Virus record (IMG/VR): IMGVR_UViG_3300036715_002570
Location: 86,678 to 150,677 of that record
DNA from: a virus
Direction: 5' to 3' (one strand)
DNA: 64,000 bases
The notes below the pieces were generated by a model. That model saw only the letters and a program-made list of their open reading frames with translations. It was not told where the DNA came from and did not search any database. The translations under genes and the position numbers were made by a program. Shown piece by piece: positions 16,132 to 24,694 of the stretch. Position 1 is the first letter of the stretch. Each line of letters begins with the position of its first letter.

Positions 16132-16150
16132 GCACCCACCTGCTGGGCTG

Positions 16151-16172
16151 AAAGCCGCCTCCGGGCGGCTTT
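16151..16172 (+). terminator. Rho-independent terminator
   Basis: AAAGCCGCC / GGCGGCTTT, loop tccg, followed by CCCTTTG. Confidence 0.8.
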
Positions 16173-16247
16173 CCCTTTGCCTGATCCGTCTAGCTGATTC
16201 GGCAAGCTATAACGGGGATTTCCTACGATGAAAGCTGCTGTGTAGAA

Positions 16248-16281
16248 AAACGATCTATGATGGCGCCATCATAGATCGTTT
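16248..16281. repeat. 34-bp perfect palindrome
   Basis: Left half AAACGATCTATGATGGC and its exact reverse complement, no loop. Flanked by TTTACCCTAACG. The surrounding gap 16132-16473 has no gene; besides this element it holds a short inverted repeat (ACCCTAAC...GAAGGGTTGT) and the promoter of the beta-barrel gene. Confidence 0.85.
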
Positions 16282-16413
16282 ACCCTAACGCAACCGTTGA
16301 TAGCGAAGGGTTGTCACCCTTACAGGTCTGTGACGACCTGAACGAGGACTACGAAGATCACCTGGTCGTCCAGTGCACGCGTTCCGACGGAGATGCCCAT
16401 TCGCTCCGTTTAG

Positions 16414-16437
16414 GGTTAACGATAACTATGTTATGAT
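16414..16437 (+). promoter_or_regulatory. Probable promoter of the beta-barrel gene
   Basis: TTAACG followed after about 17 bp by TATGAT overlapping GATACT; ribosome site ATAAGGAA before ATG 16474. Confidence 0.4.
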
Positions 16438-16473
16438 ACTCATCTTTTCAACTCCTCTATAAGGAATATCACC

Positions 16474-17049
16474 ATGAAGATCAAACTGATCGCTGCCATT
16501 CTGGCGCTCGCCTTCTCGTCCGCTCACGCTGCCTCGACCACTGTCGGCGTTGAGTACGACTACAACCACAGCATGAACAACATGCACACGCACTACTTCG
16601 CCGCCGGCGTGACCGAATCGTTCGACAACTTCAGCGTCGACGGGTGGGTGCAATCGCAGCGCTTAACTGACGGTGCCTCACCGGTCGACAACATCAACGG
16701 CTGGGAGGTCGGCGTGTCCCACACGTTCGCACTGCCGAAAGACTTCACGCTGTACGGCCGCACCGCGATCGGCACGTTCCACGGCATTGGCCCGTCGGAC
16801 GGCATCGCCAACTACTCGCTGACGACCGCCGAAGTCGGCCACCGCCTGAATGGCCACACGCTCGGCTACGCCAGCTACAGCTACACGCTCGGTCTGAACG
16901 ATTTCGCTATCCCGGTGATCCGCCGCTGGCAAGTCGGCGTGGACACTGAGCTGACCAAGAACTTGACGGTTCGCACTGGCTACTCGATGCAGCGCGCGAA
17001 CAATCAGGTCTACAATGGCCTGGTCGTCGTGACGTCGTACACGTTCTGA
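16474..17049 (+). CDS. Outer-membrane beta-barrel protein
   Basis: 191 aa. Residues 1-20 (MKIKLIAAILALAFSSAHA) are a Sec signal peptide. The mature part alternates hydrophobic and polar residues in many strands (TVGVEYDYNH, YFAAGVTESF, SLTTAEVGHRL, LGYASYSYTLGL) and ends in VVVTSYTF, with the C-terminal aromatic residue used by the BAM machinery. A phage-made porin-like protein may alter surface receptors (superinfection exclusion) or permeability; inferred from topology only. Confidence 0.75.
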   Translation: MKIKLIAAILALAFSSAHAASTTVGVEYDYNHSMNNMHTHYFAAGVTESFDNFSVDGWVQSQRLTDGASPVDNINGWEVGVSHTFALPKDFTLYGRTAIGTFHGIGPSDGIANYSLTTAEVGHRLNGHTLGYASYSYTLGLNDFAIPVIRRWQVGVDTELTKNLTVRTGYSMQRANNQVYNGLVVVTSYTF

Positions 17050-17054
17050 CCAAC

Positions 17055-17195
17055 GTGTCCCACTCGTTGCCTAACTTCAGCCGCATGTTGACGGCTGAAC
17101 AGATCCAAGATCGCTTGCAACGGTTTTGGGACAGCAATGAACAGGATTGGAGCGTATTCGACGACGTTCCAATCCTGTTCAGCACGTCTGTGTGA
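17055..17195 (+). CDS. Possible small protein, 46 aa
   Basis: GTG 17055 (or ATG 17085). Coding is plausible, but 13-base arms GAACAGGATTGGA (17139-17151) and TCCAATCCTGTTC (17168-17180) form a long hairpin inside it, which may be the real functional element. Low support. Confidence 0.35.
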   Translation: MSHSLPNFSRMLTAEQIQDRLQRFWDSNEQDWSVFDDVPILFSTSV

Positions 17196-17244
17196 TGTAT
17201 CCGCACAGAATCCGTATGATCAACCTTTCCCTTGAGGTGCTCCC

Positions 17245-17856
17245 ATGATCTTTGGCATGTCCTACTTGGAAATCGCAGCGAACATGATGACAGTCGTCTG
17301 CATCCTGCTCGCCGGTCGTAACAATATCCACACGTGGTGGACTGGCATCGTTGCCTGTGTGCTGTTCGGTGTGCTGTTCTACCAGTCACAGCTGTACGCA
17401 GACGTCACGCTGCAGGTGTTCTTCATCGCGACGAGCGTGATCGGTTGGTACGCTTGGGCAACGAAGGGACCGGAAGCTGCTGGTCTCCCAGTCAACAAAG
17501 CAGACGCGGGTCTGCTGCGGATGGCTGTGATTGGCGGTGCCGCTGTCTGGCTCGGATACAGCTTCCTGCTGCACAAGTTCACGAACGCGTACCTCCCGTT
17601 TGTTGACGGCGCGGTGATGGTTCTCAGCATCATCGCACAATTGCTGTTGATGCGCCGGTCCGTTGAGAATTGGCCGACGTGGGTGCTGGTCAACATCATC
17701 AGCGTGCCGTTGTACATGTTGAAGGACCTGAAGCTGACTGCGTTCTTGTACTTCGTGTTCCTGATCAACGCAGGGATCTCGTGGAAGCACTGGCTTAATC
17801 TGTTCGACGACCAGCGCACCACTCCCACTGAAGCGCAAGCTGCGCTCGGCGTGTGA
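17245..17856 (+). CDS. pnuC: Nicotinamide riboside transporter PnuC
   Basis: 203 aa with about seven membrane helices. PnuC signatures: NNIHTWWTGIVACVLFG, LFYQSQLYADVTLQVFF, TSVIGWYAW, and NWPTWVLVNIISVPLY..K.L.LTAFLYFVFL. It moves nicotinamide riboside across the inner membrane by facilitated diffusion, trapped by phosphorylation inside. The nadR gene starts 14 bases downstream, the usual partner. Ribosome site TTGAGG before ATG 17245. Confidence 0.92.
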   Translation: MIFGMSYLEIAANMMTVVCILLAGRNNIHTWWTGIVACVLFGVLFYQSQLYADVTLQVFFIATSVIGWYAWATKGPEAAGLPVNKADAGLLRMAVIGGAAVWLGYSFLLHKFTNAYLPFVDGAVMVLSIIAQLLLMRRSVENWPTWVLVNIISVPLYMLKDLKLTAFLYFVFLINAGISWKHWLNLFDDQRTTPTEAQAALGV

Positions 17857-17870
17857 AATAGGAGATGGCC

Positions 17871-18914
17871 ATGTACAAGACGGGCTTTGTCGTAGGTAAG
17901 TTCTCGCCTCTGCACAATGGCCATCTCCATCTGATCAATCAAGCTGCACGGCAGTGCGAACGACTAATCGTCCTCAGCTACTCGTTTCCGGAATTGCCTG
18001 GCTGTTCCGCTGAAGTGCGCAGGCAATGGCTGGCGCAAGTGCAACTGCCCTCCAACGTCGACGTCACAGTACTCGATCCAGAGCGGGTGGTTCTCCCCAA
18101 GAACGACGCCTCTGATTGGGTTCACCGTGAATTCTGTGCGCACATTCTTCGTGCGCAGCTTGGCACGGAGGTTGATGCTGTGTTCAGCAGTGAGACCTAC
18201 GGCCCAGGCCTTGCAGAACACCTCACCCGATCGTTCAACAAAGATCGAATGTACAAAACCAAGGTCGACCACGTTATGGTCGACCTTGACCGAACGACGA
18301 TTCCGGTCAGTGGTACAGCGTGCCGGAATGACCGATTCACGTTGTACACACATACACGCCCTGTCGTCCATTCAACGTTCGTTCACCGCGTTGTTCTACT
18401 CGGTGGTGAATCGTCAGGCAAGACAACCCTCGCAGTCGAACTGGCACAAGCGTTGGGTACACCGTGGGTTCCAGAGTACGGTCGCAACTACTGCGACCAG
18501 ATCGGCGGTGTAGATCGATTGCAACTGCAAGACTTGACGTTGATTGCACGGCGTCAGGTTGCCAACGAATTGATGATGGCTCAGTTGTTGTGCCGCACGT
18601 TTGAAGCGTTCCAGAAGCCACTAATCTGTGACACCTCTCCGCTGACAACACAGTTCTATTCGGAACAAATGTTCGGGACGGTATGCAATGAGCTGCGGCA
18701 GCTGGCGCGGCGCCAATATGATCTGACGATCGTATGTGAGCCTTCGTTCCCGTTCGTACAAGACGGAACACGTCAAGACGACTCATTCCGCAAGATCGGT
18801 CACGAGTGGTATTTGTCGAGCCTCAAGGGCAACGAGTATACTATCGTTAGTGGGTCGGTTGAACAACGCGTCGAACAGGCCCTTGCTGCGATAAGGCTAC
18901 TCAATGACAAGTGA
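17871..18914 (+). CDS. nadR: NadR-like bifunctional NMN adenylyltransferase / ribosylnicotinamide kinase
   Basis: 347 aa. N-terminal nucleotidyltransferase domain with GKFSPLHNGH (9-18) and VFSSETYG (about 104-111); C-terminal kinase domain with Walker A GGESSGKTT (178-186) and a DTSPLTTQFYSE block. Kinase makes NMN from nicotinamide riboside, the adenylyltransferase makes NAD. The N-terminal DNA-binding domain of enterobacterial NadR is absent. ATG 17871 is chosen over 17865 because GGAG at 17861 needs that spacing. Together with PnuC it is a two-gene NAD salvage route. Confidence 0.9.
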   Translation: MYKTGFVVGKFSPLHNGHLHLINQAARQCERLIVLSYSFPELPGCSAEVRRQWLAQVQLPSNVDVTVLDPERVVLPKNDASDWVHREFCAHILRAQLGTEVDAVFSSETYGPGLAEHLTRSFNKDRMYKTKVDHVMVDLDRTTIPVSGTACRNDRFTLYTHTRPVVHSTFVHRVVLLGGESSGKTTLAVELAQALGTPWVPEYGRNYCDQIGGVDRLQLQDLTLIARRQVANELMMAQLLCRTFEAFQKPLICDTSPLTTQFYSEQMFGTVCNELRQLARRQYDLTIVCEPSFPFVQDGTRQDDSFRKIGHEWYLSSLKGNEYTIVSGSVEQRVEQALAAIRLLNDK

Positions 18915-19063
18915 ATTAACTGACGAACAAGTCTCTCTTCGGTGAAGACGCGATCAAGCAGGCCCACTGGCGAGTGGAGTCCGTCAGTCGTGATGCGCAG
19001 CAACTCCTACGCGAACGTCTGGAACGGGGCCTGATAGGCATCCAGTTTTCTGCAGACGATTGA
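18904..19063 (+). pseudogene. Small gene broken by a single-base frameshift
   Basis: ATG 18904 overlaps the nadR end and gives MTSELTDEQVSLR then stop. The adjacent frame reads GEDAIKQAHWRVESVSRDAQ and on to TGA 19061-19063, clearly coding but without a start. One base too many in TCTCTCTTC (about 18932-18940) explains both. Function unknown. Confidence 0.45.
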
Positions 19064-19110
19064 TCTGAATTTAGGGTTAGTTTATACTGGGGGTTCAAAA
19101 GGATCCCCAG
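19060..19110 (+). promoter_or_regulatory. Promoter and leader hairpin of rIIA
   Basis: TTGATC (19060-19065), 17-bp spacer, TATACT (19083-19088). CTGGGG (19087-19092) and CCCCAG (19105-19110) form a hairpin whose loop holds AAAAGGA, the likely ribosome site, directly before ATG 19112. Confidence 0.6.
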
Positions 19111-19111
19111 C

Positions 19112-21358
19112 ATGAAAGTCCACCAAGTAGAATTAGAGATTGAACGCTCCGGCATTGAGGCCGAGGGCAAGTTCAAGATGAAGGCTACGGCCAAGGCGTT
19201 TGATATTCTGTCGAGCGCCCTGTACTCAGACAAGATCCTCGCTGTCATCCGCGAGCTCTCTTGTAACGCGTACGATAGCCACGTTGCTGCTGGGAAGCAG
19301 AACGTGCCAATCGAGATTCACCTGCCGACGATGTACGAGCCAAAGTTCTATGTTAAGGACTTTGGTACTGGTCTGTCACACGAGGATGTGATGGAGATGT
19401 ACACAACGTACTTTGACTCATCAAAGACGGAGAGTGACGAGTACATCGGCCAGCTTGGCCTGGGCAGCAAGTCTCCGTTCAGCTACTCAACAACATTCCT
19501 TGTTGCTAGCCGGTTCAACGGCACGCTTCGACAGTACACATGCTTCAAGGATGAGAACAACATGCCGTCAATCGCTCTGCTTGGTGAGGAACCAACGGAG
19601 GTGTGCAATGGTCTGCAAGTGACGCTTGCCGTCCGCACATCCGACTGCGAGAAGTTCCTGACGGCGGCGCGGAAGGCGTTGATGTACTTCGACCCAGTGC
19701 CTGACGTTAAGGGTGTGACGGGGTTCAGGCCATATTCGATGACGCATACGGTGCGTAGTGAAGATTGGCGAATTCGTGACACAGAGTACTGGGCTGGTAT
19801 GTCTGGCGCACACGTCGTTCAAGGGTTCGTTACATATCCTGTTGATGCTGAGCAGCTAACAGCTCAGGGAATGTCCGCTGTTGCCAGTGCGATCGCTGCA
19901 ACAGACATTGACATGTATGTGCCGATCGGTAAGGTTGAAACAGCTGCATCACGTGAAGCTCTATCGTATGACAAGCGGACCGTTACAAACCTTATCGGGG
20001 TGTTCGAGAAGGCAGCCGCAGAGATGAGGCAATCATTCCAGAAGGAATTTGACGCCTGTACGACGCAATGGCAAGCCGCTAGCTTGCTCGATCGTCTCGG
20101 GAACAGTGGAGGCGACAAATTCAAGGCGCTGTTCAAGAAGTTCCATAAGGAGCAGCCATTCACTTGGAACGGTGAGGAAGTATCGACCGAGATTGTCCTC
20201 AAGCTAGACGCAATCAAGGAAACGCAGGTAATTCGGCAAGGTGTCACCCGACGTCGCTCGTCCACCAAGACTGTGATCAACAGCACGTGGCACCCTGCAA
20301 CATCCTCAGCACTGCACGTATTTAACCTGCAGGCGAACACGTTTGTTGTGTTTGACGACATGCCAAAGAATGCCGTTGAGACGCTCCGCACATGGATCTC
20401 CAACCGCCCTCAAGAGGGAGGACGAGCGGCATCAGCTATCGTCCTCCGTCCTGTGACGAAGACACAGTACAACCAAGCTGAAATGGATGCGATCGTTGAT
20501 GCTCTTGGGGGGCCTCCTGCGATCAAAGTGTCTGCAATGCCTCAGGTCGTACGACACACCAACCGCTCGTCCTCGTCTGAGCACTCGTCTCGAAGCCGCC
20601 GCAAGAAGACGGAGAAGTTGGTGTGGAACGGATTCAGAACATCGGAGCGCCCAGGCCAGCGGAAGTTCTCGTATCTAACGTGGGAAACAAAGGAGATTGA
20701 CCTCAACGCAGGAGGCTTCTACGTTGAGATTGAGCGTCACAGCGTCTTGTCTCAACACGGCGTAGATGGTGTGTATATGCAGGAGATCGTCAAGCTTGGC
20801 CGAGCGTTGGGATACATTGATGAAGATGTCGACATCGTTGGTCTGACCCGGAAAGACCTGGAGACCATTGATCCCACCATCTGGACAAATGCGTTCGAGT
20901 GGGTCAAAAGCGAGTTTTTGCGCAACAACGCAAACGGTGAACTACTAAGTAGGCAGATTGCTGATAGTGTGTTTTCAGCAATTGGCCACCACGTGCTGAC
21001 GTTCTTTGTTAAGCCGTGGGACAAAGTCGAACCAAAGCTCGTCGATGGCCCGTTCAAGCGAATGATTCAAGAGTTGGTTGAGCTGGAGGCCACAGCGGGG
21101 AAGTTCCGGTCTCATGACGTGGCAACGTTGATGCAGGTGTTCCGCCAGGCGGCGCCACCGACCGTAGCGGAGCGAATCCAGGCGATCCAAAAGAAGTGGG
21201 AGACGGTGGTCAAGAAGTACGAGATGTTGCAGTACATCAACATGCGGTACTACCTGAACAACGACTCCTTCAAGACGATTGTTAACTACATTAACCTTGT
21301 TGACAGTCAACAAAAATCTGCTGATAGTCAGCAATCACAACAAGAAGGAACAGCATGA
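19112..21358 (+). CDS. rIIA: RIIA-like protein (GHKL ATPase fold)
   Basis: 748 aa, the T4 RIIA size. GHKL (Bergerat) ATP-binding motifs: N box VIRELSCNAYDSH (about 45-57), G1 VKDFGTGLS (about 81-89), G2 GQLGLGSKSPF (about 112-122). A charged Ser/Arg/Lys segment near 485-515 separates two halves. In T4, RIIA with RIIB associates with the membrane and protects against exclusion by a lambda prophage (Rex) and other defences. rIIB follows with ATGA overlap. Confidence 0.9.
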   Translation: MKVHQVELEIERSGIEAEGKFKMKATAKAFDILSSALYSDKILAVIRELSCNAYDSHVAAGKQNVPIEIHLPTMYEPKFYVKDFGTGLSHEDVMEMYTTYFDSSKTESDEYIGQLGLGSKSPFSYSTTFLVASRFNGTLRQYTCFKDENNMPSIALLGEEPTEVCNGLQVTLAVRTSDCEKFLTAARKALMYFDPVPDVKGVTGFRPYSMTHTVRSEDWRIRDTEYWAGMSGAHVVQGFVTYPVDAEQLTAQGMSAVASAIAATDIDMYVPIGKVETAASREALSYDKRTVTNLIGVFEKAAAEMRQSFQKEFDACTTQWQAASLLDRLGNSGGDKFKALFKKFHKEQPFTWNGEEVSTEIVLKLDAIKETQVIRQGVTRRRSSTKTVINSTWHPATSSALHVFNLQANTFVVFDDMPKNAVETLRTWISNRPQEGGRAASAIVLRPVTKTQYNQAEMDAIVDALGGPPAIKVSAMPQVVRHTNRSSSSEHSSRSRRKKTEKLVWNGFRTSERPGQRKFSYLTWETKEIDLNAGGFYVEIERHSVLSQHGVDGVYMQEIVKLGRALGYIDEDVDIVGLTRKDLETIDPTIWTNAFEWVKSEFLRNNANGELLSRQIADSVFSAIGHHVLTFFVKPWDKVEPKLVDGPFKRMIQELVELEATAGKFRSHDVATLMQVFRQAAPPTVAERIQAIQKKWETVVKKYEMLQYINMRYYLNNDSFKTIVNYINLVDSQQKSADSQQSQQEGTA

Positions 21359-22332
21359 ACTCTATGATCCGTACTCAATCCGGCTTATCGCTGGTAGTCA
21401 ACAATCAGCCATTCACGATTGACAGCACACACATCAATTACAACGACATTGTTGATGCTATCCGGGAAGGTCGTTGGAATGATGTTCCCGATCTGGTCTC
21501 AATCACCAAGTCGTTGCAAATCCATCTGGCCAAGCCAGAAACCAACGTTCTTGGCCTGCGCGTCGCCAACGACCGTTTGTACTACAACAACGAGGGAGTA
21601 GAAGGCGTGATCGCTGACCGAATCCTCGCAATGCGTGCTGACGGTTTCGATCTACGCTCAATGGACCTGTTCCTCGGCAATCTGTACCAAAATCCGTCGA
21701 ATAAGGCGATCAAGCAGCTATATAGTTGGATGGAGAAGAACGGAATCACGATCTCCGAAGATGGCCATCTGCTAGCGTACAAGCGTGTGTGTGACGATTA
21801 TACGTCATTCCACGATGGTGTTACGAAAAACAATGTTGGTCTGATTGTTGAACTGCCTCGCAACAAGTGCGATGACCGCAGCGAAGTGACATGTTCTACT
21901 GGTCTGCATTTCTGCTCACAAGCGTACCTGCCGCACTACTCTGGTGGTGCTGGCCGCGTCCTGTTGTTGAAGATCAACCCACGCGACGTGGTGTCGATCC
22001 CAACGGACTACAACAACGCCAAGGGTCGCGCTTGCAAGTACCTCGTCCTGACAGAACTGCGAAACGATGCGCGGGCGACAATCGAAGTCAAGCCTGTACT
22101 GACGCAGCCTGTTATCCTCGAGGAACGCACGGAAGAGGTCGCTGAAGTTGGCGATTCGTTCAAGGCTGGTTACGCCGATGGTTATAAGGACGGTCGCGGC
22201 AAGAAGGCGTACGGCACATCTGCAAACGGCAACTTCCTCAACGCTGTCGAGGCTGAGACAAGGAACAAGTACACGGAAGGTTACCAAGCTGGGCGCGTCG
22301 ACGGCCGCAACAAGGCACCAAAGGCATACTGA
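21355..22332 (+). CDS. rIIB: RIIB-like protein
   Basis: 325 aa. RIIB signatures: FLGNLYQNPSNKAIKQLYSW, GHLLAYKRV.DDYTSFHDG, CSTGLHFCSQAYLPHYSGG, and NPRDVVSIPTDYNNAKGRAC. N-terminal 75 residues have the helix-turn-helix-like start seen in RIIB. Partner of RIIA; overlap ATGA implies coupled translation. The C-terminus is Gly/Lys/Arg-rich (DGYKDGRGKKAYG). Confidence 0.9.
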   Translation: MNSMIRTQSGLSLVVNNQPFTIDSTHINYNDIVDAIREGRWNDVPDLVSITKSLQIHLAKPETNVLGLRVANDRLYYNNEGVEGVIADRILAMRADGFDLRSMDLFLGNLYQNPSNKAIKQLYSWMEKNGITISEDGHLLAYKRVCDDYTSFHDGVTKNNVGLIVELPRNKCDDRSEVTCSTGLHFCSQAYLPHYSGGAGRVLLLKINPRDVVSIPTDYNNAKGRACKYLVLTELRNDARATIEVKPVLTQPVILEERTEEVAEVGDSFKAGYADGYKDGRGKKAYGTSANGNFLNAVEAETRNKYTEGYQAGRVDGRNKAPKAY

Positions 22333-22341
22333 CCGAACTTG

Positions 22342-22347
22342 TAAATA
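22342..22347 (+). promoter_or_regulatory. Late-promoter core TAAATA
   Basis: Located 21-26 bases before the SET-domain remnant. Confidence 0.35.
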
Positions 22348-22367
22348 GCCCATAAAATGATGCTAAT

Positions 22368-22600
22368 ATGAATTGTGAAGTCCGAAGCTCACCAATCCAC
22401 GGTGTTGGTGTATTTGCGACGCAGCGTTTGAAACGTAATGACTTCCTGATGATGTACACAGGAGAACGAATCAATAGTGAAGAGGCAACGCGACGCCACA
22501 ACATATCCCCGGATGGGTTTATTGACGGGGCGCCGTTGGAGGTAACTACGGCAGCAGTCTGAACCACCTATGCAGTCCAAACTGCGCAACCGGGTACTAG
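22368..22600 (+). pseudogene. Remnant of a SET-domain protein (lysine methyltransferase fold)
   Basis: First frame: VRSSPIHGVGVFATQRLKRN then FLMMYTGERINSEEATRRH, the N-terminal half of a SET domain (S.IHG.GVFA...I......YTGE.I...EA..R). It ends at 22562, but the next frame continues GAVGGNYGSSLNHLCSPNCA, the N.H.C.PN core, and stops at 22600. A one-base loss in the GGGG at 22530-22533 restores DGGAVGGN. The C-terminal SET/post-SET part is missing, cut off by the convergent gene at 22612. Confidence 0.6.
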
Positions 22601-22611
22601 CTGTGAGGTTG

Positions 22612-23253
22612 TCACACACCTGGGTGCTGGACACCCTGATAGTACATGTCGACTGCGAGTCGGATAGCGGCTATTCTTAGCTGGTCCTTCTCGTAGATCG
22701 ACATTTCCTTTTTGCTGTACAGCACGATGTAGCCGGTGACGCGCCCATAGTATGGTGGAATAGGAACACGACATGTGGTGTGAATGATGTTCCGCAGACC
22801 GTACTGTCTCGTGAAGATGCTTTCGCCAGAGTTACACGTGAACTGATTGCTGAGCAGAGAGGAAATCTCAGAATTGCTCTCTATGTCAGACGTAAACAAC
22901 GGCTGCGGCTTTTCGGGGGGGTGTGCAATCTGTTCCTGCACTTTCGCTTCGAGCGCCTTATCATTGAACATCCGAAGCATGTTCGTTCGCGTGTTGTGAA
23001 CCATATCAAAGTTGACAACACCAACAACGTCAATATCTGGATGCGTCTTCAGAAATTGCTGAACGATCAGTACGCTGTTGGGAGTCAATTCCAAACGATC
23101 ACCTACTGACATGATAAACGGAGGCGGATTGGATTCCGTCACACTTTGAAAGTACGCTATCTTAGCGCCGTATAAGATGAAGATCGTTGCCAGCATTACG
23201 GCAAAAACGACTGAAGTGACCAACTGCGTCAGCGTGATGTTACGAAACTTCAT
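22612..23253 (-). CDS. Membrane-anchored protein with extracytoplasmic domain, 213 aa
   Basis: Start at 23253 overlaps the previous leftward gene by 14 bases. One N-terminal helix (LVTSVVFAVMLATIFILYG), then a periplasmic domain that contains CNSGES and TTCRVPIPPYYGRVTGY (two cysteines that could pair), ending in a helical tail. Size and topology recall sensor or PAS/Cache-like modules, but no family was recognised. Confidence 0.75.
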   Translation of the reverse strand: MKFRNITLTQLVTSVVFAVMLATIFILYGAKIAYFQSVTESNPPPFIMSVGDRLELTPNSVLIVQQFLKTHPDIDVVGVVNFDMVHNTRTNMLRMFNDKALEAKVQEQIAHPPEKPQPLFTSDIESNSEISSLLSNQFTCNSGESIFTRQYGLRNIIHTTCRVPIPPYYGRVTGYIVLYSKKEMSIYEKDQLRIAAIRLAVDMYYQGVQHPGV

Positions 23254-23728
23254 GCGAGGGCCCTGCTGTTGGTTGGACCATAAGTACAATCACGGCTGTT
23301 GCTGTCGCCGCAATCGCTGACATGATTCCTGCAATGAACCCAGCGACGTGCCACCATCCACCGTACATAATTATACCAATTGATGATGCACTGACAGCCG
23401 CTGTTGCAATCAGCTGTGCACCTATCGAGCAAAACACAAACTTCAATGCACGCGATTGCAGTACGGCGCAGTGGCGGATTGCAGCGATGCCAACGATTAG
23501 GTTCATTATCCCTGTGATAATGTGGCCAGCTGTTCGGCCAGAGATGATCCAACCAGTGTCTGATAAGCTGTAAATGAAATTGATTGGTGGCAACTGGCCA
23601 ATTGCACCCATTGATACAGGCGTAACAGACAGCAAGCTCGATACAAGAATGCCAAGAATGATCACCTGGACCACTAAGATGACAAAGACGGTAGTAGACC
23701 AATTGAATGGTGGTGGTGGTCGGTCCAT
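23240..23728 (-). CDS. Four-helix membrane protein, 162 aa
   Basis: Starts at ATG 23728 with TAGGAAG upstream. Pro-rich N-terminus MDRPPPPF, then four hydrophobic segments (VFVILVVQVIILGILVSSLL; HIITGIMNLIVGIAAI; LIATAAVSASSIGIIM; VAGFIAGIMSAIAATATAVI). Probably forms an inner-membrane pair with the downstream gene. Late-type TAAATA at 23754-23761 on this strand. Confidence 0.75.
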   Translation of the reverse strand: MDRPPPPFNWSTTVFVILVVQVIILGILVSSLLSVTPVSMGAIGQLPPINFIYSLSDTGWIISGRTAGHIITGIMNLIVGIAAIRHCAVLQSRALKFVFCSIGAQLIATAAVSASSIGIIMYGGWWHVAGFIAGIMSAIAATATAVIVLMVQPTAGPSHEVS

Positions 23729-23753
23729 TAAACACTTCCTAAATTCGTTCTGA

Positions 23754-23761
23754 TTATTTAG
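23754..23761 (-). promoter_or_regulatory. Late-promoter core on the minus strand
   Basis: CTAAATAA read leftward, 26 bases before ATG 23728. Confidence 0.4.
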
Positions 23762-23844
23762 TAGGGTGGGCACTGTTGACCTATCGAAAAAGGTCATATA
23801 TTGTTGAGCACAAATGCTCATAAATTACAATGAGGAGCGCAGAG

Positions 23845-24681
23845 ATGCCACTACCAACACAATTCCAAAAAGTACAGCGGTACCCCGTCAACACACAAGG
23901 CAAAGACTACGTTGTTGGTGATATCCACGGGATGTATGAGACACTGCTGACGGTGCTGACAGAGCTGAAGTTTGACGGTCGAGTTGATCGTCTGTTTTCC
24001 GTTGGCGACTTGGTTGATCGTGGTCCTGATAGCCAGAAGTGCGCTGAACTGATCTACGAAAGCTGGTTCTATGCTGTTCGCGGCAACCACGAACAGATGA
24101 TGATCGATGCTCTGGTCAAGGATGACCAGAATTCTGCGGCATTATGGGCGTGGAACGGAGGTCAGTGGGGGATCTACGGAACTCCTGATGAGCAAAACGG
24201 GCGAAGACTGCTCGCCGCCGACCTTGATCTGCTGCCACTCGTGATCGTTGTTGGTGAAGGAGATCACCGGTTCAACGTTGTTCACGCAGAGATGATCCAC
24301 CGCGAGTATGGTGAGAATGATGGGTACTACGGCGTTATTCCGCTGACGGATGCGATGATCGACAACTGGGTGTTCAACTCCAGTGAGGAGAACGGTCTGA
24401 TCTGGGGTCGTCAAATGATCTCTGGCGATCCTGTCTCCAACCGTGCTCACAACATGGTCAATATGTCGCTGACGTTCGTTGGGCATACCCCTGTCCGTGA
24501 GCCGATTCGTGTACAGAGGCAGATCTATCTTGACGGCGGCGCTGTGTTTGCGCAACGTAGTCCAAGCCACGAGAACTCAATGATCATTGCCTGCCCGCAC
24601 GATAACGAACTACACGTGTTCCGAGTTGTTCCGCGCACGCTGGAGACGATCAAGTTTACGGACATCACTGTTGGGACGTAA
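23845..24681 (+). CDS. Calcineurin-type metallophosphatase (lambda PP-like)
   Basis: 278 aa from ATG 23845 (GAGGAG at 23831). Motifs of the PPP family: VVGDIHG (24-29), SVGDLVDRGPDS, VRGNHEQM, and late VGHTPV with a C-terminal LDGGAVF. These residues bind two metals. Lambda phosphatase and bacterial PrpA/PrpE remove phosphate from proteins or dinucleoside tetraphosphates; either substrate is possible. Confidence 0.88.
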   Translation: MPLPTQFQKVQRYPVNTQGKDYVVGDIHGMYETLLTVLTELKFDGRVDRLFSVGDLVDRGPDSQKCAELIYESWFYAVRGNHEQMMIDALVKDDQNSAALWAWNGGQWGIYGTPDEQNGRRLLAADLDLLPLVIVVGEGDHRFNVVHAEMIHREYGENDGYYGVIPLTDAMIDNWVFNSSEENGLIWGRQMISGDPVSNRAHNMVNMSLTFVGHTPVREPIRVQRQIYLDGGAVFAQRSPSHENSMIIACPHDNELHVFRVVPRTLETIKFTDITVGT

Positions 24682-24682
24682 G

Positions 24683-24688
24683 TAAATA
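24683..24688 (+). promoter_or_regulatory. Late-promoter-like TAAATA
   Basis: Only 6 bases upstream of ATG 24695, so any transcript would be nearly leaderless; weak. Confidence 0.25.
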
Positions 24689-24694
24689 GGTCGT

